DNA of 64,000 nt from Polynucleobacter paneuropaeus (GCF_003261235.1 NZ_CP030085.1:1767241-1831240), one strand, 5' to 3'. Positions 9,223 to 17,204 are shown, numbered from the stretch's first letter. Notes: a model not told the origin generated them from the sequence alone. Numbers and translations: made by a program.

Positions 9223-9669
9223 CTACTTTTTAGACTTATATTTTTGTATAGCCCCTTTTAAATCTGAATATTCTTCGCAGCCAAGAGGACAGGCTTTATT
9301 CAATCTTGCCAACAGCGCCTCAGCTCCCGGGAGATCGTTGTTAATTAATTTTAGTTTTCCATAATATTCAAGAGCGCCGCGATGACTAGGGTCAATTTTT
9401 AATGCGGCTTGATAGTACTTTTCCGACCCCACTAAATCAGGGGGTTGTTTCTTGCGAAGACTGTAGCCCATCAAGTTATTCCAATCTGCTGAACTAGTGT
9501 CATTTGCAGTTTGTAACTGTTTGATAGCTTGATCATATTTTTCTGCCTTAATGCTCGCCCTTGACTCAGCTAACCAGGCTGGATCAGACATAGCGGGCGC
9601 CGTATCTGATGCGTAAATGTTTCCGATAAAAGATAGCATTAGTAAAAATGTGATGAATAAGTATTTCAT
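9223..9669 (-). CDS. secreted TPR-repeat protein
   Basis: 148 residues with a signal peptide (FLLMLSFIGNIYA). Two or three tetratricopeptide helices follow, with SADWNNLMGYSLRKKQPPDL near residue 60 and YYQAALKIDPSHRGALEYYG near residue 86. TPR domains bind protein partners, here in the periplasm. TTTTGGAGA precedes the start. It forms cassette 1 with the phosphatase gene 27 bases upstream. Confidence 0.8.
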   Translation of the reverse strand: MKYLFITFLLMLSFIGNIYASDTAPAMSDPAWLAESRASIKAEKYDQAIKQLQTANDTSSADWNNLMGYSLRKKQPPDLVGSEKYYQAALKIDPSHRGALEYYGKLKLINNDLPGAEALLARLNKACPLGCEEYSDLKGAIQKYKSKK

Positions 9670-9696
9670 AGAATCTCCAAAAAATTAAATTTTGCT

Positions 9697-10299
9697 CTAT
9701 GGCTGAGGGCTTGGATAAATTACATGAGAAATATATTCCCCACTTTTATTCACCTTAACCAAAACCATATCGCCTTGGCTGACATTTTTTCCCATAAAAG
9801 CTCGAATATTGACGTGATGAGTAATCAGAATAATGGGCAATTTAGATTGTTTATCTAGCTCGCTTTTAATCAGTTGCTCTAGCTCTTTTGTTTGTTTTTT
9901 CTCTAAACTCATATCATCAAAGAAAGAGCCTAGGGGTGTTTCTATTTTTACAGAACCCAACTCTAGCAGTTGTGCGGTATCAGAACATCTGCACCAAGGA
10001 CTACTAAAAATTTGGGCCTTGTTGATACCTTGCCCTCTTAGCCAAGAGCCAATGGCCTTGGCTTGTTTTTTTCCATAATCTCCCAAGTTACGCTGCGTTG
10101 AGCACTGACCGATGTCATAGCCCGCTGGATCTCCATAGCCCGGAGCATCAGCATGTCTCATTAATAAAACATGCTGACCATCCTTCAGATCATCTACCAA
10201 AGCTGCCTTTGCCTGTGATGCGATCAATAGACAAATAAGGCTAATAATGAAGATAGAAATTTTTTTATTGACGCAACTCATATACTTTTCATCATGCAT
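9697..10299 (-). CDS. secreted histidine-phosphatase-family protein
   Basis: 200 residues. A hydrophobic signal segment (ISIFIISLICLLIASQAKA) is followed by the phosphoglycerate-mutase-like RHA motif in LLMRHADAPGYGD near residue 45, the second Arg in SSPWCRCSDTAQ near residue 102 and a catalytic His in LITHHVNIRAF near residue 157. These give the phosphohistidine catalytic set. The substrate is unknown. An alternative Met at 10281 would give a more compact signal peptide. Confidence 0.8.
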   Translation of the reverse strand: MHDEKYMSCVNKKISIFIISLICLLIASQAKAALVDDLKDGQHVLLMRHADAPGYGDPAGYDIGQCSTQRNLGDYGKKQAKAIGSWLRGQGINKAQIFSSPWCRCSDTAQLLELGSVKIETPLGSFFDDMSLEKKQTKELEQLIKSELDKQSKLPIILITHHVNIRAFMGKNVSQGDMVLVKVNKSGEYISHVIYPSPQP

Positions 10300-10355
10300 G
10301 GTGAAAGTTCAAGGCCAATCCTAATCTAGGCTGCTCATTCCAGCCAGCACAAAAG

Positions 10356-10378
10356 CAAATAGCCCAACAAGTGGGCTA
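10356..10378 (-). terminator. intrinsic terminator, cassette 2
   Basis: TAGCCCA-CTTGT-TGGGCTA hairpin on the minus strand, the second terminator family of the array. Confidence 0.75.
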
Positions 10379-10382
10379 TAAA

Positions 10383-10421
10383 GATTCTTTGCGCCCAGGG
10401 TAGAGGATGCCTCATCCTGGG
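10383..10421 (-). repeat. decayed tRNA-Phe 3' fragment R2
   Basis: GATTCTT and CGCCCAGGG remain of the tRNA part, and the distal hairpin GAGGATGCCTCATCC is intact. About 15 bases of the T-arm are deleted compared with intact copies. It sits between the stop of the 10431 gene and the terminator. Confidence 0.6.
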
Positions 10422-10430
10422 TCACATTCA

Positions 10431-10826
10431 TTACATCTTGACAATATGCCAAGCACCATTCAAGAAGCCATCTCCTGTTTTGTCGCCCGGCTTGGTATCT
10501 TTGGCCCAGAAATACAAAGGCATGCCTTTATACGCCAATTGCTTCTTACCATCATCACGGGTAATAACCGAATAATCGCCCGATACTGCTGGACTGCCAT
10601 CAACCAATAGCGGTGGCCAGTTAGCAGCGCATTGGCCGTTACACATAGACTTGCCTGAACCAGCAGTGTCTTTGGCAAATGTATACAAGGTCATATTGTT
10701 GCTACCCACTAACATCCCATCATTGACCTTGGTATACGGCGCCATCGATCCACCTGCGAGTGATGCACATGCCGCTAAAGTAAGGGCTGCGATCAAGCCA
10801 ACTAATACGCTTTTAATATGGTTCAT
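10431..10826 (-). CDS. secreted repeat lipoprotein (COG4315 type)
   Basis: 131 residues. The N-terminus has a signal with a possible lipobox (LTLAACASL, Cys near residue 20). Two copies of the short motif seen in this family follow: LYTFAKDTAGSG near residue 47 and LYFWAKDTKPGD near residue 103, with NGQCAANWPPLL between them. The family is common in Proteobacteria and has no firm role. RBS AAGGAG precedes the start. It shares cassette 2 with the cupin gene. Confidence 0.8.
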   Translation of the reverse strand: MNHIKSVLVGLIAALTLAACASLAGGSMAPYTKVNDGMLVGSNNMTLYTFAKDTAGSGKSMCNGQCAANWPPLLVDGSPAVSGDYSVITRDDGKKQLAYKGMPLYFWAKDTKPGDKTGDGFLNGAWHIVKM

Positions 10827-10879
10827 TAAAGTCTCCTTTTGGTAGATTTCTACTCTAACGCTAATCTATATTTTTTGCT

Positions 10880-11533
10880 TTAAGTCAGCAAATGCCCAGT
10901 CTTAACAAAGATAGTGCAGCCCTCTTTACTAAATGGCTGATGCAAACTCATGTGAGGACTTCTAATCCAAGACCCGGCAGGATAACGTCCATGTTCATCC
11001 TCAAACACGCCCTCCACCACAAAGATTTCTTCACCGCCATAGTGCCGATGTGGGTTGAAATAGGTTTGTGGTGCCCATCTGACTAAAGTTGAGCCGCTAC
11101 CCTGTTGCATTAGTGGCATGACATGAAGACCAGACACCATGCCCTGGTACCAAGGGGCCGTTTTAGTATCGACGATCTCTCGCTTGATTTGATCTGGCCC
11201 GAGATGCCTGAGCTTCACGAATAGAGTGCAGCCAGACTCGCTATATGGTGCATGTGATGAGCCTGGGGGATTCATGATGTAAGTACCTACCGGATAATCA
11301 CCTGCCTCATCACTGAAAACCCCATCCAAAACCAATATCTCCTCACCAAAATCATGTGTGTGAGTTTGAAATTTCGACCCAGAATGATAGCGAACGATTG
11401 AGCTTGCTTTTGCTACCTCATCGCCAATTCGATCGAGCATGCGTCTTTCAACGCCTGACTCTGGGGTAGGAACCCAAGGTAAGTCATGGTGGTTAATCAC
11501 AACCTTTTGGCTGTAATCGGCATTGATATTCAT
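10880..11533 (-). CDS. double-cupin ChrR-like protein
   Basis: 217 residues with two similar cupin domains. The first has FQTHTHDFGEEILVLDG near residue 56 and the second FNPHRHYGGEEIFVVEG near residue 158; His and Glu residues of these motifs bind metal in cupins. The arrangement matches the ChrR cupin domain, which in ZRP anti-sigma factors senses singlet oxygen, but the anti-sigma N-terminus is missing. A free-standing oxygenase or sensor role is therefore open. Confidence 0.8.
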   Translation of the reverse strand: MNINADYSQKVVINHHDLPWVPTPESGVERRMLDRIGDEVAKASSIVRYHSGSKFQTHTHDFGEEILVLDGVFSDEAGDYPVGTYIMNPPGSSHAPYSESGCTLFVKLRHLGPDQIKREIVDTKTAPWYQGMVSGLHVMPLMQQGSGSTLVRWAPQTYFNPHRHYGGEEIFVVEGVFEDEHGRYPAGSWIRSPHMSLHQPFSKEGCTIFVKTGHLLT

Positions 11534-11600
11534 AGATCACATCTATATATTTGAAGACATAACAAAGCATAACAAGCAAACTCAATGCGTGCTCAAAAGA

Positions 11601-11620
11601 AAACCACCCGCAGGTGGTTT
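11601..11620 (-). terminator. intrinsic terminator, cassette 3
   Basis: AAACCACC-TGCG-GGTGGTTT on the minus strand, followed by a T-rich stretch. It belongs to the same family as the UUCG terminators but has a changed loop. Confidence 0.82.
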
Positions 11621-11641
11621 TAGTATTTCTACGCCTAGGAT
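11621..11641 (-). repeat. very decayed tRNA-Phe 3' fragment R3
   Basis: Only TATTTCT and CCTAGGAT remain at the position where other cassettes carry the fragment, between the sorB stop and the terminator. Sequence alone would not support the call; the position does. Confidence 0.35.
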
Positions 11642-11953
11642 TTACTTTCTATTGGCTCCATAGGTCTTATTTAAATAATCGACAATCACTGGCACTTCTT
11701 CATCAGTAATGGGCGCTTTGAAGACGTTTTTCATTCTCAATACTTGAGCATTCCAATAACCTACACCCGTATTTGGTGGTTGATACTCAGCATAGTGAGC
11801 CGAGTGACATGTTGAACATTTCTGCAAAGTCAGCTCATAGCCAGGCAAATCGGACGGCCTCCACAAAACTGTATCGGAGGGTAGTTCAATCGTTTTAGCC
11901 TGAGCTATTGATGTGATTACGAAGAGGGAGGAAAGAAGAATCATTTTTTTCAT
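11642..11953 (-). CDS. sorB: sulfite dehydrogenase cytochrome c subunit, copy 1
   Basis: 103 residues from the ATG at 11953, set by AAGGAG just upstream; the longer reading frame would run back into sorA. A signal peptide is followed by one c-type haem site, CSTCH, and a distal Met in VLRMKNVF. Its place after sorA matches SorAB, where this subunit takes electrons from sulfite oxidation in the periplasm. The mature part is almost the same as copy 2 (39828-40139), while the signal peptides differ clearly. Confidence 0.82.
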   Translation of the reverse strand: MKKMILLSSLFVITSIAQAKTIELPSDTVLWRPSDLPGYELTLQKCSTCHSAHYAEYQPPNTGVGYWNAQVLRMKNVFKAPITDEEVPVIVDYLNKTYGANRK

Positions 11954-11963
11954 GTGCTTCTCC

Positions 11964-13184
11964 TTAAACCGCAGTGACTTTAACAGTCTCAACAATATTT
12001 CGCATATAACCAGCTGGCATCCAAGTAGCAGTCATAGGCTGAACCTGTCCAGCATGATTAAACGCTCTCACCCTGAGGCTCAGGGTGCCTTTTTGTTTGG
12101 GCGTAAATTCAGTGCGCCACTCTCTAAAGGAGAAGCGCCCTAGGTCCTGGCCTAATCTGGCCTCAGTCCAGCTTTGACCATTATCTTGTGAGAACAATAC
12201 TTTCTTTATTCCATAGCCAGCATCAAAGGCAATGCCTCGAGCTTGAATAGGCTTGCCTACCGTGACAATGCTGCTATCAGTAAAGTTGGTTATGAAAGAG
12301 CGAATAGTAAATTGATTGATGGGAATAGTTTTTGAAGGGGCCGTACCAGGCTCAACACAATTGCAATCATTATCCGGAATTCGGTAGGCAGGATTCATCC
12401 AATAGCCGTTGTACACGTCATCAACTACTTTAATTTCACTAAGGTGCTTAACCCAGTAAGTTCCATAGTAACCGGGGACTATCAGCTTTATTGGATAGCC
12501 ATTTAAGAATGGGATATCTGTTCCATTCATTTGGTAGGCAACCATGACATTGCCATCCATTGCATGATCAATGTCTAAGCCTTTGACAAAATCTGAATCG
12601 CTTGGCAAAACTGGTTGGTCCAAGCCATTAAACGTGACTTGCTTAGCACCCCGGCCAGGGTTAGCTGCCTTCAGAATATCTTTTAAGGAAACGCCAACCC
12701 AAGCAGCATTGCCCATCGCCCCATTGCCCAATTGACCGCCATTGACTCTGGGCTCAAATAAGCCACGACTATTACCAGAACACTGATTAACAGCAACAAT
12801 GCGTTGGGATGGAAAGTTTTTCTTTAAGGACTCTAGAGAAATCTCTAAAGGTTTTTCTACATTACCACCTACTTTTAGCCGATAAGTATTAGGGTCGATG
12901 GATGTTGGAATGCCTGCCATGTGATAACGCACAAAGAATTCATCATTTGGCGTAATGACATGATTGTCATAATACTTAAATGGAGTCTCTAATTGCGGTG
13001 GCCTAGAAGTCAGCACAATCATGGGCTTCTTTTCAGGAAAGGACATGAGTTCGCGTTCACCATAGGCTATGGGTAAATTTGTTTTCTCTGCGCCCATTGC
13101 CCAAGATGGCAATAATGAACTGGCCCCACCAGCTAAAGCTGCTGTAATGACTTTACGTCTATTGGTAAAGTTTTCTGAATTCAT
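11964..13184 (-). CDS. sorA: molybdopterin sulfite dehydrogenase catalytic subunit, copy 1
   Basis: 406 residues from the ATG at 13184, which follows GGAGGAGA. A Tat signal (NRRKVITAALAGGASSLL) fits export of a folded molybdenum enzyme. The Mo-ligating Cys lies in VAVNQCSGNSRGLF near residue 135, followed by the C-terminal dimerisation domain (residues about 285-400). It oxidises sulfite to sulfate, passing electrons to SorB. About 17 residues differ from copy 2 at 40150-41370, so both copies have stayed under selection. Confidence 0.88.
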   Translation of the reverse strand: MNSENFTNRRKVITAALAGGASSLLPSWAMGAEKTNLPIAYGERELMSFPEKKPMIVLTSRPPQLETPFKYYDNHVITPNDEFFVRYHMAGIPTSIDPNTYRLKVGGNVEKPLEISLESLKKNFPSQRIVAVNQCSGNSRGLFEPRVNGGQLGNGAMGNAAWVGVSLKDILKAANPGRGAKQVTFNGLDQPVLPSDSDFVKGLDIDHAMDGNVMVAYQMNGTDIPFLNGYPIKLIVPGYYGTYWVKHLSEIKVVDDVYNGYWMNPAYRIPDNDCNCVEPGTAPSKTIPINQFTIRSFITNFTDSSIVTVGKPIQARGIAFDAGYGIKKVLFSQDNGQSWTEARLGQDLGRFSFREWRTEFTPKQKGTLSLRVRAFNHAGQVQPMTATWMPAGYMRNIVETVKVTAV

Positions 13185-13314
13185 GGCTGTCTCCTCCACA
13201 GTATTGTTTAGCTCATATCAGAATAGCTACTTTTATAGAAGTCTGCGTTAGTGATTACCCTCAGCAATTATTGAAATGATCTTTCAAAACTACATTGCGA
13301 GTTAAGGAGAAAAA

Positions 13315-13333
13315 TAGCCCAACAAGTGGGCTA
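13315..13333 (-). terminator. intrinsic terminator, cassette 4
   Basis: TAGCCCA-CTTGT-TGGGCTA hairpin followed by TTTTT on the minus strand, beyond yoeB. Confidence 0.85.
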
Positions 13334-13338
13334 TCGTG

Positions 13339-13390
13339 ATTCTTGGTTGCACGGGGCATTATCAACTAAGGCATAGGATGTCTGACTATA
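13339..13390 (-). repeat. decayed tRNA-Phe 3' fragment R4
   Basis: ATTCTTGGT and CGGGGC are kept, the T-arm part is altered, and the distal TAGGATGTCTGACTA hairpin half is recognisable. It lies between yoeB and its terminator. Confidence 0.75.
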
Positions 13391-13410
13391 GCTTTGGACT
13401 GATGCCTACT

Positions 13411-13677
13411 TTATTCGTAGTGAGTCCACATTCTTAAGATTCGAACCATCTTCTCCTTGCGCAAAATTTCATAAACCAAGCGATGTTGAATATTAATTCT
13501 GCGTGAGTATGCCCCTTTTAGATCTCCGACTAACTTCTCATAAGGGGGCGGATTTTGGAGAGGATCTACTTCTAAAATATTCAATAAGTCCTGGGCCTTA
13601 TCTTTAAGGCCTGCGGCAGATAGTTTTTTTGCATCCTTAATGGCATATTTGGAATAAGCTAAATTCCAAGTCACCAC
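13411..13677 (-). CDS. yoeB: YoeB/Txe-type mRNA interferase toxin
   Basis: 88 residues. The RelE-fold toxin shows the YoeB hallmarks: LKGAYSRRINIQHRLVYEI near residue 50 and the C-terminal MWTHYE with the catalytic His-Tyr pair. YoeB cleaves mRNA in the ribosomal A site when free of antitoxin. Its start overlaps the antitoxin gene by seven bases, the usual translational coupling. The pair forms cassette 4 and could stabilise the array. Confidence 0.92.
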   Translation of the reverse strand: MVTWNLAYSKYAIKDAKKLSAAGLKDKAQDLLNILEVDPLQNPPPYEKLVGDLKGAYSRRINIQHRLVYEILRKEKMVRILRMWTHYE

Positions 13678-13913
13678 TTCAATGCCCTTTTACTTTTAGT
13701 AATAGGCTCAGCCATTGACTCTTTAATTGACTCACGCATCCCTGGAATCGCCAATAGATAAAGCGTTTCCTGAATAGCACTCCAATCTTCTTCAGAAACT
13801 AAAACAGCATTTGCTCGCTTGCCAGAAATGACTACTGGCTTGTGTGACTCTGCCGCTTGATCAATTAAACGGTAGAAATCTGCTCGAGCTGCACTTGCGG
13901 TTAATGTGGTCAT
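13671..13913 (-). CDS. yefM: YefM/Phd-type antitoxin
   Basis: 80 residues from the ATG at 13913, which follows AAAGGAG. The Phd/YefM N-terminal DNA-binding part is clear (ASAARADFYRLIDQ, then VVISGKRANAVLVSEEDW near residue 30). The C-terminal helix binds YoeB. The protein represses its own operon, and the promoter upstream carries a matching operator. Confidence 0.92.
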   Translation of the reverse strand: MTTLTASAARADFYRLIDQAAESHKPVVISGKRANAVLVSEEDWSAIQETLYLLAIPGMRESIKESMAEPITKSKRALKW

Positions 13914-13932
13914 GATTTCACTCCTTTTCAAT

Positions 13933-13961
13933 ATGGTACGTAAAAGCGTACGCTTTGTCAA
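13933..13961 (-). promoter_or_regulatory. yefM-yoeB promoter with overlapping operator
   Basis: On the minus strand: -35 TTGACA at 13961-13956, a 17-base spacer, -10 TACCAT at 13938-13933. The inverted repeat GTACG-N6-CGTAC (13936-13951) fills the spacer and enters the -10, where a YefM/YoeB complex would block polymerase. This is read directly from sequence; binding is inferred. Confidence 0.8.
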
Positions 13962-13991
13962 GCGACCATCTCATCCACCCAACTAATAGAA

Positions 13992-14016
13992 AATGCCCCG
14001 CACGAAGCAGAGCATT
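13992..14016 (-). terminator. intrinsic terminator, cassette 5
   Basis: AATGCTCTGC-TTCGT-GCGGGGCATT hairpin with G-U pairs, followed by T residues. This third terminator family is repeated at 44684-44708. Confidence 0.78.
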
Positions 14017-14023
14017 ATTTAAA

Positions 14024-14061
14024 TCTGGTGGCCCGGGGCAGTATCGATTAGGGCCGAGAAT
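14024..14061 (-). repeat. tRNA-Phe 3' fragment R5
   Basis: TCTGGTGGCCCGGGGC is intact, then a few changes, then AGGGCCGAGAATG as in the consensus. It lies between the lipoprotein stop and its terminator. Confidence 0.85.
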
Positions 14062-14063
14062 GA

Positions 14064-14570
14064 TTAATTAGTGATAAGGCTCATGGTTAGCATCCCATTG
14101 TCTATGTCCCCACTATCTTTTTTTAACTCGTCATCCTTAGCGCTATTAGCTTGTGCACCTGCTGCTGCACCAATAATTAAATCGCCTGGCACAAAAGCCC
14201 ACAGCGCAGCGCTTACAGCATCACCAGTTGGATTTCTTGGAGAAATCTGAAATTGATAGCTCTTGCCGGCCTCAAACAGATAGTCATGTGAAAACATGCC
14301 TGCTGTATATGAAATATTTACTTTTAAGTTGTGTTTGCCAGCCGTTGTGTTTAACTGGCATTTATCCCCATTAGGAATAGCGCAGACCTCCAGGCCATCT
14401 AACAGAACAATAGCATCTCTAGCGCTCATATCACGACTTCGTTGACGCTCAAAAATTAAAGTGACGTCCCCACCAGGATTATTAACCGCTGGTTCAAGCT
14501 GAGGTGCAGTTTGACAACCCATCAAAATGGCGGTTATGCCGATTATTAATATCAGCTTTTTCAAGCTCAT
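14064..14570 (-). CDS. lipoprotein of unknown function
   Basis: 168 residues from the ATG at 14570. A lipoprotein signal with lipobox LMGC is followed by a beta-rich domain of the kind that carries a PEGA-like strand set (IVLLDGLEVCAIPNGDKCQL near residue 58), and a Gly/Ala-rich hydrophobic stretch near residue 130 (VPGDLIIGAAAGAQA). The likely place is the inner leaflet of the outer membrane. It is the only gene of cassette 5. Confidence 0.7.
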   Translation of the reverse strand: MSLKKLILIIGITAILMGCQTAPQLEPAVNNPGGDVTLIFERQRSRDMSARDAIVLLDGLEVCAIPNGDKCQLNTTAGKHNLKVNISYTAGMFSHDYLFEAGKSYQFQISPRNPTGDAVSAALWAFVPGDLIIGAAAGAQANSAKDDELKKDSGDIDNGMLTMSLITN

Positions 14571-14616
14571 TTGTATCCAGTCATTACTCAACAATATTAA
14601 TTTGAATATAAATGAA

Positions 14617-14638
14617 AAAACCACCCGAAGGTGGTTTT
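14617..14638 (-). terminator. intrinsic terminator at left edge of cassette 6
   Basis: AAAACCACC-UUCG-GGTGGTTTT, symmetric enough to act in both directions, next to tRNA fragment R6. Confidence 0.85.
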
Positions 14639-14647
14639 GGTGTTTCT

Positions 14648-14928
14648 TGGTGGCCCGGGGCGGAATCGAACCACCGACACAAGGATTTTCAACTCTGTCC
14701 CCCAGACTAAACTCCCGCTAGATCTCAAAAGGTTCACCCCACCCGAGTCTAACTTTGCGCACAAAACTTTCTTGGGTGTTTGTATGGGGTTGATTTAGTT
14801 GAGTTATTTTGACCCACGCAAGGATTAAATGTGAGTTTGGTGGTGTGATGGGGATTTGACTGTCACAGGGATGTGATGTCCTTGTCGTGATCGGGATACC
14901 CTGCGCATGAAGTGTCCTTTTAAAGGAC
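14648..14928 (-). repeat. long-type tRNA-Phe fragment R6 with 280-bp extension
   Basis: The first 45 bases (14648-14692) match the 3' part of tRNA-Phe through the anticodon GAA. The following 235 bases, ending in the palindrome GTCCTTTTAAAGGAC (14914-14928), are not tRNA but recur nearly unchanged at 19552-19787. The D-arm and acceptor 5' strand are replaced, so this is no working tRNA. The 414-base gap around it, up to the exporter gene, holds no gene. Confidence 0.88.
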
Positions 14929-14966
14929 GTTACTTATTAATGCTGTAAGTGGATGATAGATTCCTT

Positions 14967-15008
14967 ATATGCGCATATACGTATATATGAGAAGTCCTTT
15001 TAAAGGAC
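14967..15008. repeat. palindrome cluster downstream of the exporter gene
   Basis: ATATGCGCATAT and TATACGTATA palindromes are followed by GTCCTTTTAAAGGAC at 14994-15008. They lie beyond the stop of the TauE/SafE gene; the second exporter copy also has the 15-bp palindrome in this place. Confidence 0.7.
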
Positions 15009-15054
15009 ATCTCAGCGAGCGTCTATTAAAGCAACGGTTACTGCAATAAAAGTT

Positions 15055-15864
15055 TTATACCGCCTTATATATTAGGCTCAGCGCAACTAAGAAAGCAAAA
15101 ATAGCAAAGATTTGTTGCACTCTAGTGCCGCTGATCTTTCTCTCCATTAGCTTTCCAAATACAAGCCCCACGAGTGATCCCAAAGCAAATAGGCTGGCAA
15201 TCTCCACATTTAAATTGCCGGAAGCTAGAGATACAAGAGCCCCACCAGTAGAAACGATTGCAAGAACACCTAGGGAAGTGGCAACAATGGATTTCATTGG
15301 AAGGTCTGTAAATTTCTTTAGTGATGGCACTATGACAAATCCACCGCCAACTCCCAATAAGCCCGATAAGAAACCAGCAGTTAGGCCTGCATACATTAAA
15401 GACCTCGCACATGGCATAGTCCAAATCAATTTACTAATAGACAAATCAAGCTGACAAGGTGGAGGAGTTGGTGAAGTCGGCAAAGTGCCATGAATAGTCT
15501 TATGTGCTTGTATATAGAGCTGTACAGACACAAAAATTAAAATAGCACTGAATAGAAGTAGCAATGGCGTATTGGGCACTTTGTTGGCAACCCATAGACC
15601 AATAGGGGACATGATTAAGCCAAAGAAAGACATGAAGATTGCCGCTTTATAGCGCAATACTTTTTCTTTAAGCCCAATAATTGCACCTACAGAAGCTGAT
15701 AGCGCAATAGCGCATAGTGCAATTGGGCTTGCTTCAGCCACTGGTAAATGAACAAAGAACACTAAAAGTGGCACGGAGAGTATGCCGCCGCCCGCCCCTG
15801 TAAGTCCCATTAAGATCCCAACAAATACACCTAGAGCTGGAATGATTAGCGTATGGGAATCCAT
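15055..15864 (-). CDS. TauE/SafE-family sulfite exporter, copy 1
   Basis: 269 residues with about eight membrane spans and the internal repeat of this family: GILMGLTGAGGGILSVPLLV near residue 16 and GFLSGLLGVGGGFVIVPSL near residue 170. TauE/SafE proteins export sulfite, sulfonates or related sulfur anions. It is divergent from the persulfide dioxygenase-like gene, which would produce sulfite. GAAGG precedes the start. A close second copy lies at 41591-42400. Confidence 0.88.
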   Translation of the reverse strand: MDSHTLIIPALGVFVGILMGLTGAGGGILSVPLLVFFVHLPVAEASPIALCAIALSASVGAIIGLKEKVLRYKAAIFMSFFGLIMSPIGLWVANKVPNTPLLLLFSAILIFVSVQLYIQAHKTIHGTLPTSPTPPPCQLDLSISKLIWTMPCARSLMYAGLTAGFLSGLLGVGGGFVIVPSLKKFTDLPMKSIVATSLGVLAIVSTGGALVSLASGNLNVEIASLFALGSLVGLVFGKLMERKISGTRVQQIFAIFAFLVALSLIYKAV

Positions 15865-15895
15865 TAGTTGGCCTTCAAGTACAAGTTAATATTCA

Positions 15896-15925
15896 TTGGC
15901 ATTCGGGGTTTACTGATCCTACAAT
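15896..15925 (+). promoter_or_regulatory. promoter of dioxygenase copy 1, probably leaderless
   Basis: TTGGCA (15896-15901), 18 bases, TACAAT (15920-15925), then only five bases to the ATG at 15931. Transcription would begin at or next to the start codon, so the mRNA is probably leaderless. The same elements and spacings occur before copy 2. The AT-rich AGTTAATATT just upstream is also shared and may be an operator. Confidence 0.7.
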
Positions 15926-15930
15926 GAATC

Positions 15931-16806
15931 ATGGAAAATCAATATGCCCCAATCGTTAAAACCTTTTTTGATGCGCCCACTTGGACTTTTACTCATGTAG
16001 TTTATGAAAAGCCAGGTGTTCATTGTGCAGTTATTGACTCGGTGCTCAATTATGATCCCAAGTCAGGACGAACCAGCACTCATTCAGCAGATGAGGTAAT
16101 TAAATTTATCCAAGAGCAAAGTCTGAAGGTTGAATGGATTTTAGAAACTCATGCCCATGCAGACCATCTAACAGCAGGGTCATATATTAAGGAGCATCTT
16201 GGCGGCAAACTGGCAATCGGCAAGCACATTCAAGAGGTCCAGGCTGTTTTCAAAAACATTTTTCATTTAGAAGATGCATTTCAAGCCAACGGATCTCAAT
16301 TTGACCATCTGATTGAAGCAAATGAGGAATTGCCTTTAGGTAAGCTAAAAATTCAATCTTTATTGGTGCCGGGACATACTCCAGCTTGTATGGCCTATGT
16401 AATAGGCGATACTATTTTTGTAGGTGACACCATGTTTATGCCTGATGTTGGTACGGCTAGATGTGATTTTCCTGGTGGTGATGCACATGTTTTATATCAA
16501 TCAGTGAAGAAGATACTAAGTTTTCCAAATGAAACTAAGCTGTATATGTGTCATGACTACCCACCAAACGAGCGGAAAATAGCCTACATGACAACGGTTG
16601 GTGAAGAGCGTCAACATAACATTCATATTCATGATGGCGTTTTAGAGCAAGACTTTGTAGCAATGAGAACAGCAAGAGACTCTACCTTAGAGATGCCCGT
16701 ATTAATTTTGCCTGCAGTACAAGTAAATATTCGTGCAGGAGAATTTCCTCCCAAAGAAGCGAATGGCGTTTCTTACCTCAAGATTCCATTAAATTCTCTT
16801 GGGTAG
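15931..16806 (+). CDS. ETHE1-like metallo-beta-lactamase-fold persulfide dioxygenase, copy 1
   Basis: 291 residues. The metal motif THAHADHL lies near residue 71, with further ligands in PGHTPACMAYV near residue 148 and GDTMFMPDVGTARCDF near residue 166. This arrangement is that of the ETHE1/BigR-associated group, which oxidises glutathione persulfide to sulfite. No rhodanese domain is attached. With SorAB and the TauE exporter it would make a pathway from persulfide to sulfite to sulfate or export. Copy 2 lies at 42467-43333. Confidence 0.88.
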   Translation: MENQYAPIVKTFFDAPTWTFTHVVYEKPGVHCAVIDSVLNYDPKSGRTSTHSADEVIKFIQEQSLKVEWILETHAHADHLTAGSYIKEHLGGKLAIGKHIQEVQAVFKNIFHLEDAFQANGSQFDHLIEANEELPLGKLKIQSLLVPGHTPACMAYVIGDTIFVGDTMFMPDVGTARCDFPGGDAHVLYQSVKKILSFPNETKLYMCHDYPPNERKIAYMTTVGEERQHNIHIHDGVLEQDFVAMRTARDSTLEMPVLILPAVQVNIRAGEFPPKEANGVSYLKIPLNSLG

Positions 16807-16821
16807 TTAATTGATCAAATT

Positions 16822-17055
16822 TTATTTTTGTATTAATAAATTAGCCAATTGATCTACTACTTCTGACCACTCTGAGTCTTGGGCCTTAGCTTCAATCAAA
16901 AATGCTTTTTGATCTGGTGCCCAGTAAATGGCATCGGGCAGATTAGACCCCGGCTTAAGTTGATGTCTTTCTATGTATCTCTCCATATGAATCTTTTGGG
17001 ATGACAATCCTAACTGCTCAAAAAGCTCTTCCAAAGTTCTATTGTTCATGCTCAT
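16822..17055 (-). CDS. small DUF2789-like protein
   Basis: 77 residues: LEELFEQLGLSSQK, then LPDAIYWAPDQKAFLIEAKA and a final EVVDQLANLLIQK. The order of these blocks matches the DUF2789 family as I recall it, of unknown function. RBS AAGGAG seven bases before the ATG at 17055 decides the start. It is convergent with the dioxygenase gene. Confidence 0.7.
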   Translation of the reverse strand: MSMNNRTLEELFEQLGLSSQKIHMERYIERHQLKPGSNLPDAIYWAPDQKAFLIEAKAQDSEWSEVVDQLANLLIQK

Positions 17056-17067
17056 CAGAATTCTCCT

Positions 17068-17150
17068 TCACCAGTATTTGAAGCGGGATCTCTCAACATC
17101 AACATCCCCACCTATAGCTCGCATCTTCATCTGACAATGTGGGCAAGTCT
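17068..17150 (-). pseudogene. 3' remnant of a zinc-ribbon gene
   Basis: On the minus strand this stretch encodes TCPHCQMKMRAIGGDVDVE and a short tail ending in TGA at 17068. It matches the C-terminal part of the zinc-ribbon protein at 37726-38052 (TCPHCQKPMRAIGADVD). The reading frame is lost upstream at a run of nine C (17152-17160). It is evidence that related cassettes were once present here. Confidence 0.75.
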
Positions 17151-17204
17151 AGCCCCCCCCCTTGCTAATATCAAAAATGAATGGTGGCGTTGTTTTAGTC
17201 CAAC

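Noticed and set aside
14527..14721. Reading frame across fragment R6 (and the like at 19395-19580 and 47102-47293) encoding [14 protein letters not shown] protein
   Set aside because: It is translation of tRNA-Phe sequence; the frame recurs wherever the fragment does and has no ribosome binding site.
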